A stretch of DNA of 64,000 bases, taken from the NCBI GenBank assembly GCA_964504345.1, contig CAZDDX010000001.1, forward strand, positions 248,001-312,000, written 5' to 3'. Position 1 is the stretch's first letter. The number at the start of each line of letters is the position of its first letter. The notes below the pieces were generated by a model. The model was not told the DNA's origin. It made no database searches and saw only the letters and a list, made by a program, of their open reading frames with translations. Position numbers and translations under genes: made by a program. Shown piece after piece: positions 36,571 through 44,800 of the stretch. This stretch comes from CAMDTE01 sp964504345. Its GTDB lineage: Bacteria; Bacteroidota; Bacteroidia; Flavobacteriales; Schleiferiaceae.

Positions 36571-36578
36571 TATTTTTG
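36571..36578 (+). promoter_or_regulatory. -7 promoter element TATTTTTG for recR
   Basis: Exact TAnnTTTG match, 7 bases before the recR ATG at 36586. Any -33 element must lie inside the first codons of the symporter gene. Confidence 0.55.
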
Positions 36579-36585
36579 GGGTTCC

Positions 36586-37203
36586 ATGGAAATCCCCTCC
36601 CAACCTTTTGAGCGTGCCGTTGCAGAATTGGCCAAATTACCCGGTTTGGGTAGGCGTTCGGCCTTGCGCATGGCCCTGCACCTTCACCGCAGAGGGGCCG
36701 CACCCACGCTCCAGTTGGCGGAAGCGCTGCGCGGTTTGGCGGAAGATGTTCACCTGTGTGCCCAATGCCACAGCTTAGCAGATGCAAACATCTGCGCCAT
36801 TTGCGCCAACCCGGTCCGGAATAACGGACAAATTTGTGTGGTGGAAGACCTTCGGGATGTATTGGCCTTGGAAAATACCCAAGCGTTCAACGGGCGCTAC
36901 CACGTGTTGGGCGGATTGATCAGCCCCATGGACGGAATAGGCCCCAACGACCTGAATACAACCTCCTTGCTGGATCGCGCTCAAGAAGCTTCTGAGGTGG
37001 TTTTTGCCTTGAGTGCCACTATGGAGGGAGACACCACCGCGTATTATTTATTTAAAAAATTAGAGCCATTAGGTGTCAAAATCACGGCAATAGCCCGCGG
37101 ACTACCCGTGGGTGACGCTTTGGAATATGCAGACGAAATGACCTTGAGCCGTTCTTTGGACCAGCGAGTTCCCTACGAACAAACCCTGAAAAACCGCGGA
37201 TGA
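36586..37203 (+). CDS. recR: Recombination mediator RecR
   Basis: A 205-residue protein acting with RecF and RecO in gap repair. Helix-hairpin-helix 'VAELAKLPGLGRRSALRMAL' near the N-terminus, a four-cysteine zinc finger (from 'CAQCHSLAD' to 'CAICANPVR', about residues 58-75) and a Toprim domain ('ICVVEDLRDVLALENT', 'VFALSATMEGDTTAYYL') are all present. Start ATG 36586 gives 'MEIPSQPFERAVAEL', the expected N-terminus. Its stop overlaps the glycosyltransferase start (ATGA at 37200-37203). Confidence 0.96.
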   Translation: MEIPSQPFERAVAELAKLPGLGRRSALRMALHLHRRGAAPTLQLAEALRGLAEDVHLCAQCHSLADANICAICANPVRNNGQICVVEDLRDVLALENTQAFNGRYHVLGGLISPMDGIGPNDLNTTSLLDRAQEASEVVFALSATMEGDTTAYYLFKKLEPLGVKITAIARGLPVGDALEYADEMTLSRSLDQRVPYEQTLKNRG

Positions 37204-39083
37204 GCGCTCCCTTGCCGTCCGTTACCGTGGTGGTGGTGTCCTACAATGCCAAGGCGTGGTTGGACCAAACCCTGAAGGCCGCCCTGCGGTCCTTAGAAGG
37301 TCTCAACGGTGAACTGTGGGTGGTGGACAACGCCTCCCCGGACGGAAGTGCTGAGTGGGTACAAACGCATTTTCCCACAGTTAGGTGCATTGCCAACGAC
37401 CACAACCCGGGTTTTGGCACCGCCAACAACCAGGTGCTGCACCAGCTCACCACCGATACGGCTTTGGTGTTGAATCCAGATACCCTTTTGACGCCTGAAA
37501 ATTTGCGAACTGCACTGAAGTGGATGCAGTCGGATCCCACCATTGGGTCGCTGGGGTGCCGCATGATCGACGGTTCGGGTTCGTTTTTGCCCGAAAGCAA
37601 ACGCGGTCTTCCCACCCCCGTAGTAGCCTTGGCCAAACTAACGGGCTTGCATCGGTTGTTTCCCCGCCACTCGGTCTTGGGCCGGTACTACTGGAATTTT
37701 CTTCGCCCAAACGAAAACGGACCGGTGGAGATCCACTGCGGTGCCTACATGCTGGTGCGTAAAGAGGCCGTCGAAGCAACCGGAGGTTTTGACGAATCGT
37801 TCTTCATGTACGGGGAAGACATTGACTGGTCGTACCGGATGCTTCAAGCCGGATACACAAACGTTTACTTGGGGTCCGAACCGATGGTGCACTTCAAAGG
37901 TGAATCCACCAAAAAAGGCAGCCTCAATTACGTTCGGGTTTTTTACGAGGCCATGGTGGTCTTTGCAAAAAAACACTTTGCTCCCCAAGCAGCCGTTGGA
38001 TTTGAGGCGCTCATTGGTGCGGGCGTATTCGCTCGGGCCGCGTTGTCCGTGGCCAAGCGTGCAGCACACCGATGGAGTTGGCCGTTGCTGGATGCCGCCA
38101 CTACGTGGCTGGCCCTGGCGGGCTGGACGCGCTACTGGGAACAAAACCACCGCTACATCCAAGGCGGTTCGTATCCGGATTCGTACTGGTATTTTTTTGC
38201 GCCGGCCTTGGTATTGGTTTCGATCGCCACACGAGCCGCCGTAGATGGCTACCGAAGACCCAGCCGCATCACACCCCTGGCAACCGGTTTATTTTTGGGG
38301 CTTGGGGTGGCTCTCGCCGGCTACGCCCTCCTGCCGGAGGACCTTCGTTTTTCGCGTGCTTTGGTGGTGTTGGGCACCGTGTCCTCTGCCCTTTTGGCCT
38401 TGTTCTTCCGTACCGTGGCCAGTTTATTGGGGTGGGGCGGCATCAATTGGATTCAATTGCAGCAGAGGCGGATTGTGCATGTACGTAATCTTGCGCCTGC
38501 TGAGCGAAATACAGACTCCCTCAAATTCGCCTACGGCCCCATCCCGCAGGCCCAATGGACGGTGGGGATGAACGAATTGCCGGACAGTGTGGCCGCATTA
38601 GGGATAACCGAAATCCAATTTTATCCCGACGAATTGGATTTGACGCAAGTGGTTCGCTTTATGGCGGAACACCCTAATAAAAGCTACCGATTCGCGTATC
38701 CAGACCGCGGCTGGGTGCTTGCTTCGGACTCCAAAGATCTTCAGGGCGTGCAAACCGATGAGTCCGCAATGGGTTTGTTGGACCCCGTCAATCGGCGCAG
38801 AAAACGTCAATTCGACGGGGCGGTAGCTTTGATCTTGTTGCCCATATGGCCGCTCCTTTGGCTGCACCCCAACACCCGGCCTGCCGCACGGGGATGGCTC
38901 GGCGTTGTCTGGGGGAGGAAATCTTGGGTTGGCTCCAAGGACGCGGTGTTCCGAGCGTATCCCCAACAAACCGAATCGTCGACTTCCTTGCCCGATTCCC
39001 CAGAAGAAGTCTACCAAAAACACTGGGATATTCAAGTGGATCTCGCAATCCTGTTGCGCGCCTTGCGTGGGAAACGCGCTTGA
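37200..39083 (+). CDS. Family 2 glycosyltransferase with membrane segment and remnant sugar-phosphate transferase C-terminus
   Basis: A 627-residue protein. Residues 1-260 are a GT-A glycosyltransferase family 2 domain similar to rhamnosyltransferases, with 'VTVVVVSYNAKAWL', 'LNPDTLL' as the DxD-type metal motif, and 'GGFDESFFMYGEDIDWSYR'. About three hydrophobic segments follow (about 340-425), then a Rossmann-like region (430-520). At about 532-558 the stretch 'RRKRQFDGAVALILLPIWP' resembles the membrane-entry motif of bacterial sugar transferases (KRxFDxxxx). The protein ends about 70 residues later without the catalytic segment that family needs, so this C-terminus looks vestigial or regulatory. 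It is coupled to recR and probably acts on a surface glycan. Confidence 0.8.
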   Translation: MSAPLPSVTVVVVSYNAKAWLDQTLKAALRSLEGLNGELWVVDNASPDGSAEWVQTHFPTVRCIANDHNPGFGTANNQVLHQLTTDTALVLNPDTLLTPENLRTALKWMQSDPTIGSLGCRMIDGSGSFLPESKRGLPTPVVALAKLTGLHRLFPRHSVLGRYYWNFLRPNENGPVEIHCGAYMLVRKEAVEATGGFDESFFMYGEDIDWSYRMLQAGYTNVYLGSEPMVHFKGESTKKGSLNYVRVFYEAMVVFAKKHFAPQAAVGFEALIGAGVFARAALSVAKRAAHRWSWPLLDAATTWLALAGWTRYWEQNHRYIQGGSYPDSYWYFFAPALVLVSIATRAAVDGYRRPSRITPLATGLFLGLGVALAGYALLPEDLRFSRALVVLGTVSSALLALFFRTVASLLGWGGINWIQLQQRRIVHVRNLAPAERNTDSLKFAYGPIPQAQWTVGMNELPDSVAALGITEIQFYPDELDLTQVVRFMAEHPNKSYRFAYPDRGWVLASDSKDLQGVQTDESAMGLLDPVNRRRKRQFDGAVALILLPIWPLLWLHPNTRPAARGWLGVVWGRKSWVGSKDAVFRAYPQQTESSTSLPDSPEEVYQKHWDIQVDLAILLRALRGKRA

Positions 39084-39088
39084 TTGCG

Positions 39089-39096
39089 TACCTTTG
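39089..39096 (+). promoter_or_regulatory. -7 promoter element TACCTTTG for the E2 operon
   Basis: Exact TAnnTTTG match followed by CGCC, 18 bases before ATG 39115. The same extended form TACCTTTGCGCCA occurs before the GAPDH gene at 53697. Confidence 0.65.
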
Positions 39097-39114
39097 CGCC
39101 ACAACCCTTGACCC

Positions 39115-40455
39115 ATGGCTCAGTACGAATTGCTCTTGCCCAAGATGGGCGAATCCGTTGCCGAAGCAACCATTACCCAATGGCTGAAACAACCCGGTGA
39201 CTCCATCGCCATGGACGAATCCGTCCTGACCATCGCTACCGACAAAGTTGACTCCGATGTTCCGTCGCCGGTGGCCGGAACCTTGGTCAAGTGGTTGTAC
39301 GAGGTGAACGACGTGGTTCAAGTGGGCCAAGCCCTGGCACTCGTAGAAACGGAATCAGGCACTGCCGCCGCCGCGCCTGCCGCTACCGTTGCCCCCCAAG
39401 CTTCCGCATCAACCCCTGCAGCACCCGCCGCTACTACAAACGCCCCGGAAGCCGTTCCCTTCGTTCCCGCCGCGGATGCCTTACCCGTAGGCCGAACTTC
39501 GTCCGGCCGTTTCTACTCGCCTTTGGTACGCAGCATTGCAGCTAAAGAAGGACTGGGCGCCGCAGAATTGGATCAAATTCCCGGAAGCGGCGCAGACGGT
39601 CGCTTGAACAAAGCAGACCTCCTGGCCTACTTGGCGAACCGCGGTTCTGCACCAGCCCCTGCTGCCTCTGTTCCTGCCGTTTCAGCCCCTGCGGCAGCTC
39701 CCGCTTCCAGTTCGGCCCCAAAAACATCCAATTACAGCCCGCAAGAAGGCGACGAAATCATTGAAATGGACCGCATGCGCAAGCTCATTGCGGACCACAT
39801 GGTGATGAGCAAATCTACCTCCCCCCACGTCACCAGTTTCGTGGAAGCCGACGTCACCAACTTGGTTCGCTGGCGGGACAAAGTGAAGCATGCATTTGAA
39901 AAGCGCGAGGGCGAAAAAATCACATTCACTCCCATTTTCATCGAAGCGGTTGCGCGGGCCATCAAGGATTTCCCCATGATCAACATCAGCATCGACGGGG
40001 ATAAAATTTACCGCCACAAGAACATCAACATCGGTATGGCAACCGCCCTCCCCACCGGAAACCTCATCGTTCCGGTCATCAAGAACGCGGACCAACTCAA
40101 TTTGGGCGGCATCACCAAACAGGTCAACGCCTTGGCCAACCGCGCCCGCACCAACCAATTGAAGCCGGACGACATCCAAGGAGGTACCTACACCCTGACC
40201 AACGTCGGCAGCTTTGGGAACGTCATGGGTACGCCCATCATCAACCAGCCCCAGGTAGCCATCTTGGCGGTAGGCGCCATCCGCAAAATGCCAGCCGTCG
40301 TGGAAACCCCTGAGGGCGACATGATTGCCATTCGCCACAAAATCTTCTTGTCCCACTCCTACGACCACCGCGTGGTGGACGGAGCCTTGGGCGGAATGTT
40401 TGTACGTCGCGTGGCGGACTACTTGGAAGCGTGGGATGTGAATCGCGAATTTTAA
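39115..40455 (+). CDS. Dihydrolipoamide acyltransferase (E2 of a 2-oxoacid dehydrogenase)
   Basis: A 446-residue E2 component. One N-terminal lipoyl domain carries the lipoylated Lys 44 in 'IATDKVDSDV'. An Ala/Pro-rich hinge follows (85-125), then the E1/E3-binding domain 'YSPLVRSIAAKEGL' (about 135-170), a second hinge, and the catalytic core (about 215-446) ending with 'SHSYDHRVVDGALGGMF' (His and Asp of the active site). The single lipoyl domain and core sequence fit branched-chain or mixed-specificity E2 proteins more than a pyruvate E2, but specificity is not certain. No E1 or E3 gene adjoins it. Confidence 0.9.
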   Translation: MAQYELLLPKMGESVAEATITQWLKQPGDSIAMDESVLTIATDKVDSDVPSPVAGTLVKWLYEVNDVVQVGQALALVETESGTAAAAPAATVAPQASASTPAAPAATTNAPEAVPFVPAADALPVGRTSSGRFYSPLVRSIAAKEGLGAAELDQIPGSGADGRLNKADLLAYLANRGSAPAPAASVPAVSAPAAAPASSSAPKTSNYSPQEGDEIIEMDRMRKLIADHMVMSKSTSPHVTSFVEADVTNLVRWRDKVKHAFEKREGEKITFTPIFIEAVARAIKDFPMINISIDGDKIYRHKNINIGMATALPTGNLIVPVIKNADQLNLGGITKQVNALANRARTNQLKPDDIQGGTYTLTNVGSFGNVMGTPIINQPQVAILAVGAIRKMPAVVETPEGDMIAIRHKIFLSHSYDHRVVDGALGGMFVRRVADYLEAWDVNREF

Positions 40456-40456
40456 C

Positions 40457-41224
40457 GTGGCTGTTCTGCGCCTGGAGCGCCCCCTCTGTATTTTTGACCT
40501 AGAAACCACCGGCATCCAAGTGGTGCATGACCGCATTGTGGAGTTGTGCATCGTGAAGGTCATGCCGGACAACGAGCGCCGCTCCAAGGTTTGGCGGGTC
40601 AACCCCGGTCGCCCCATTCCCGCCGGAGCCTCCGCAGTTCACGGCATCACGGACGAAATGGTGGCTGACTGCCCTCCCTTTGCGGACATCGCCAAAGAAG
40701 TTGGCGAGTACCTGGAAGGCTGCGATTTGGCCGGATTCAATTCCAATAAATTCGACATTCCCCTGTTGGCGGAGGAAATGCTTCGTGCCAATGTTGATTT
40801 TGATTTTCAAGGCCGGTTGGCCATCGACGTACAAAACATTTTTCACCGTTTGGAAGAGCGAACGCTCAGTGCCGCGTATAAGTTTTACTGCGGTAAACCG
40901 TTGGAAAATGCCCACACAGCAGAGGCAGACGTTTTGGCAACTTTGGAAGTGTTGGAAGCACAACTGGATCGATATCCGGAGCAGTTGGAAAACGACGTGC
41001 GCTTTCTTGCTGAGTTCAGTAACCGCCAGAAAGTGGTAGACTTCGCCGGCTTCATTGCGTTTGACGCCGAGGGTCAAGAGGTATTCACTTTTGGCAAGCA
41101 CAAAGGTCGTCGCGTGCGTGAAATCCTGCTGAACGACAACGGCTACTACAGTTGGGTTATGAACGCAGACTTCCCCTTGTACACCAAAAAAGCACTGGCA
41201 CTCATTCGCCAATCCATGCGATGA
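40457..41224 (+). CDS. DnaQ-like 3'-5' exonuclease
   Basis: A 255-residue protein starting at GTG 40457, one base after the E2 stop. It has the DEDDh exonuclease motifs: ExoI 'IFDLETTGIQ', ExoII 'GFNSNKFDIPLL', ExoIII 'HTAEADVLATLEVLEAQ' with His and Asp. 'VHGITDEMV' between motifs is typical of the RNase T/DNA polymerase III epsilon superfamily. A C-terminal extension of about 60 residues ('FTFGKHKGRRVREIL' ... 'YYSWVMNADFPLYTKKAL') resembles the putative quorum/exodeoxyribonuclease-X-like tail seen in Bacteroidota homologues. It probably degrades DNA or RNA 3' ends; whether it serves as replicative proofreading is unknown. Confidence 0.88.
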   Translation: MAVLRLERPLCIFDLETTGIQVVHDRIVELCIVKVMPDNERRSKVWRVNPGRPIPAGASAVHGITDEMVADCPPFADIAKEVGEYLEGCDLAGFNSNKFDIPLLAEEMLRANVDFDFQGRLAIDVQNIFHRLEERTLSAAYKFYCGKPLENAHTAEADVLATLEVLEAQLDRYPEQLENDVRFLAEFSNRQKVVDFAGFIAFDAEGQEVFTFGKHKGRRVREILLNDNGYYSWVMNADFPLYTKKALALIRQSMR

Positions 41225-41829
41225 AAATCCTGTGCATCGGACGTAATTACGCGGCGCATGCGGCAGAATTGGGCAATGCCGTCCCGGAGGAACCCGTCGT
41301 CTTTTGCAAACCAGACTCTGCCCTTTTGGGCAGAAACCTCCCCTTTGTGGTTCCATCGTTCAGTCAAGACATCCACCACGAGTTGGAGGTCGTTTTGCGC
41401 ATTGGGAAAGTGGGAAAACACATCGAACCGCGTTTTGCCCACAAGTACATTGACGCCGTGACCGTCGGATTGGACTTTACGGCGCGTGATCTACAGTCGG
41501 AACTGAAAAGTAAAGGACTACCTTGGGAAAAAGCCAAGGGATTCGACGGTAGTGCCGTGGTTGGCGCCTGGAAATCACCTGACGTTTTGGACGGTTCTGA
41601 CCTGGTATTTTCCTTGCTCAAAAACGGCCAGTCCGTGCAGACCGGTATGGTCCGCGATATGATTCATTCTCCGGAACAAATCATTGCGCACTTGAGTCGA
41701 TATTTTACCCTGAAAACTGGGGATTTGATCTTCACAGGTACTCCGGCTGGCGTTGGACCCGTGGAGCCCGGCGATCACTTGGAAGGCTTTTTGGCCGACG
41801 ACCGCGTTTTCTCGGTAAACGTGCGTTAA
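41221..41829 (+). CDS. Fumarylacetoacetate hydrolase family protein
   Basis: A 202-residue protein of the FAH superfamily, which includes isomerases, hydratases and oxaloacetate-acting enzymes of catabolic pathways. Motifs: 'CIGRNYAAHAAELGN', 'PVVFCKPDSALLG', metal ligands in 'IHHELEVVLRIGKVG' (two Glu) and Asp in 'VGLDFTARDLQ', and 'FTGTPAGVGPVEPGDHLEG'. The short length matches the YcgM-like acylpyruvase group. It overlaps the exonuclease stop by four bases (ATGA). Substrate cannot be named. Confidence 0.9.
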   Translation: MKILCIGRNYAAHAAELGNAVPEEPVVFCKPDSALLGRNLPFVVPSFSQDIHHELEVVLRIGKVGKHIEPRFAHKYIDAVTVGLDFTARDLQSELKSKGLPWEKAKGFDGSAVVGAWKSPDVLDGSDLVFSLLKNGQSVQTGMVRDMIHSPEQIIAHLSRYFTLKTGDLIFTGTPAGVGPVEPGDHLEGFLADDRVFSVNVR

Positions 41830-41866
41830 AAAGGCGCTGAAACGCAACGCGTTTCTCTAGAAATCT

Positions 41867-41874
41867 TATATTTG
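41867..41874 (+). promoter_or_regulatory. -7 promoter element TATATTTG for the second giant T9SS cargo
   Basis: Exact TAnnTTTG match, 4 bases before ATG 41879 and 37 bases before the alternative ATG at 41912. Confidence 0.55.
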
Positions 41875-41878
41875 TTGG

Positions 41879-44800
41879 ATGCGGTATTCTGCAAAGACGA
41901 AACTATATCCCATGAAAGGAACTCTACGTCCCTTATTTTCAGGCCTATTGCTACTTGGAAGCCTGGCTGCCTTCGCGCAATCGCCCTTGGTCAGCGTGAA
42001 ATTTCGCGAACGATTTGACGCGCCGTCGGGTCCCGACAGCGTCACCACGTTCCACACCACACCCAACACCACGGTGCCCTATTGGAACGACACCACAGCG
42101 CTCTTCGTGAGTCCGGGTAAATCGTACCACGCCAAAGTAGTGCCGTTTGACTCGATTATTTTCGAAACCAATACGTTTTCCACCTTGGGCAACGTATTTG
42201 TTCGCTTAACCTTCGACCAAATCTGTAAGGTTCACTACGGACAACAGGCCTACATCATGGTCTCCAACAACAACGGAGCCACGTGGACGCGATTGGGTGC
42301 ACCCCACTACCAAGGCCCGTCGTCCAACTTCAATGCGACCAGTCCTTACTTCAATGAGATTTCGTATCCAAACCCTTCAGCATCAACCTATTGGGGTGGT
42401 TTAACACTGACAGGTTCGGGCACTGCTCCTCAACCTTCGTGGTGGATCCAAGAGACTTTCAATCTGAGTAGTTTATTGGGCGGCGGTCCGACGGGTACCG
42501 GCAACGGCTTTGCGCAATGCAAGATTCGGTTCATCCTGGAATACCGAACCCCCCAAGGACAAGCAGACCCAGCCGGTTGGTTTGTGGACAATGTCAAAGT
42601 AGAGGCCGCTCCCTGTGAGTTGCAAGCGCCAACCTTTAAGTTCAACATTCCGGGTGGTAGCCAGCCTATTGGAGCACGCTATTTTGTAAACGAAAGCATC
42701 ATCTTACGTGCTCGTGACCCGAAGACCCAAGGCATTACATCCGGTGTGGACAGCGTCGTATTGTTCTACAACAAGAACAACAACGGTTGGCAGAATTTGA
42801 ACATGACCGCAGTAAATCCAGCGGCGTGTCCGGATTCTTCCAACTATTCGTACACCTTTACCGGTTTGGCCGTTGGCGATACCATAGATTGGTACTTGGA
42901 GATTTTCGACTGTACGTCTTGCATGAACAAAACACGTATTCCAGGACTTTCTTCCAACCCAAACTTCTACACTTTTTGGCGCAATCCGTCTCCCCCCTTG
43001 GTTTGCGGAACCACTCTACCGAACTCGTTTCCGAACGTAATCACCACATTCCCGTGGACGGAAACTTTTGATAACATATCCTGGATTGCAGGAAGTGGCG
43101 TAGGAACAACAGGAACCACGCACCGTGGAATATTCCCTGTTGGCAATCCACCAGCCGGAAGAAACTGGACCGTAAATCCTCTGCAAAACCAAACTGGATT
43201 CGCCTGGTCCATACGAACCGGTCCCACGGGAACTTTCAATACAGGCCCTGCTGGAGACAACACCACGGGGAACGGCAAGTATTTGTATACCGAAGCTTCA
43301 CAGGGCACATCCGGCGCTTCTACGGCATTGATAACGCCTTGCTTGAAACTATCTGGAATGCAAAACGTTGCATTGGAGTTTTACTACCACATGTTTGGAG
43401 CTAATATGGGCAACCTAATCGTGGATGTGGACACCAACAGTTCTTTGACAAACGCCAATGCCGATTGGGTATTGGGGGTATTTACGCTCACTGGAGCACA
43501 GCAAGCCGCATCTTCGGCTCCTTGGAAAAAGGCCGTTGTCAACCTAACGGCTTATAAAAACCGAAACATCCGGATCCGTTTTCGTGCAACGAAAACCGGC
43601 TCGGCCGCCCAAGATTTGGGTGATATCTCCATTGACGACCTCAAGGTCTACGAGCCTAACCCGGTGGAAATGGAGGTCTTGGCCTTCAACAAGCCTCAAA
43701 ATGGCTTCTGTTCGTACACCAACCAAGAAGTGGTGCGGATCCACGTTCGCAACAACGGATTTTCGCCCATTCTCAGAATCCCTGTTGGATTTGTAGTTCG
43801 TCAGGGTACCAATCCTCCCATTGTTTTCCGCGACACCATCAACAAAACGTTGAATTTGGGCGATACCGCATTTTACAATTTTGTACCAAAAGCCAACCTG
43901 TCTGCCTTCGCAACTTACACCATGAAGGTATTTGTTGATGCTGCCAACGACAACAAAGTGGACAACGATACGATTGGACCGCGTACCATTGAACACTTTG
44001 CTCCACTTGCAACTTTTCCGCATCGTTTGACGTTCGAAGGTGCGGGGTGGAATCCAGGTAATGGTACAGCTTTAAACCCCGGTACCATTGGCACCACCGA
44101 ATGGTCATCCATTCCAGCGTCAAACAGCGGGGAATATGCCTTTATGGTGGAGTCTGGACAAACCACTACCGCAAGCACCGGGCCTCGTTTTGGCTTCGGC
44201 AGAACGGGTAATTACCTCTACACCGAAGGTTCCTTTGGCTCCAACTCACCTACCGCCTTTTGGCAATCTACACGCTGCATCAACTTAGGCGGAATGCCCA
44301 ATGCAACCTTGGAATTTTGGTACCACATGAATGGTGCGGACATCAACTCGGTCGGGTTGCAGGTGGTCGACGTCAACTCCAATGTATGGACCAACGTTCC
44401 AAACAGTGCCATTTCCGTTACACCGGCCCAACACACGGATCCCACCCAAGAGTGGAAGTTTTTCTCAGTCAATTTAAGCGCATACAACAACAAAGTAGTG
44501 AAACTTCGTTTGACGGCGAAGAAGAACAACGCGGGAGCATTGGCAGATATTGCCTTTGACAACTTCACTTTATACAACCGGGCCGCGAACGATGTAGGCG
44601 TTGCATTGGTGAACACACCTGCGAACTCAACTGCTGTATTAGCTCCTACTGTTGCTCCTGTTCTGGTCTTGCGCAACTACGGAACTTCCGCGGCAACCAA
44701 CATTCCTGTTTCGTACACTGTACGTGACCTGTGTACTCCGGCCAACACAGCTACGTACACCGGAACTTTTGCAGGCCCTATCCCGGCGGGCGGAACCGCT

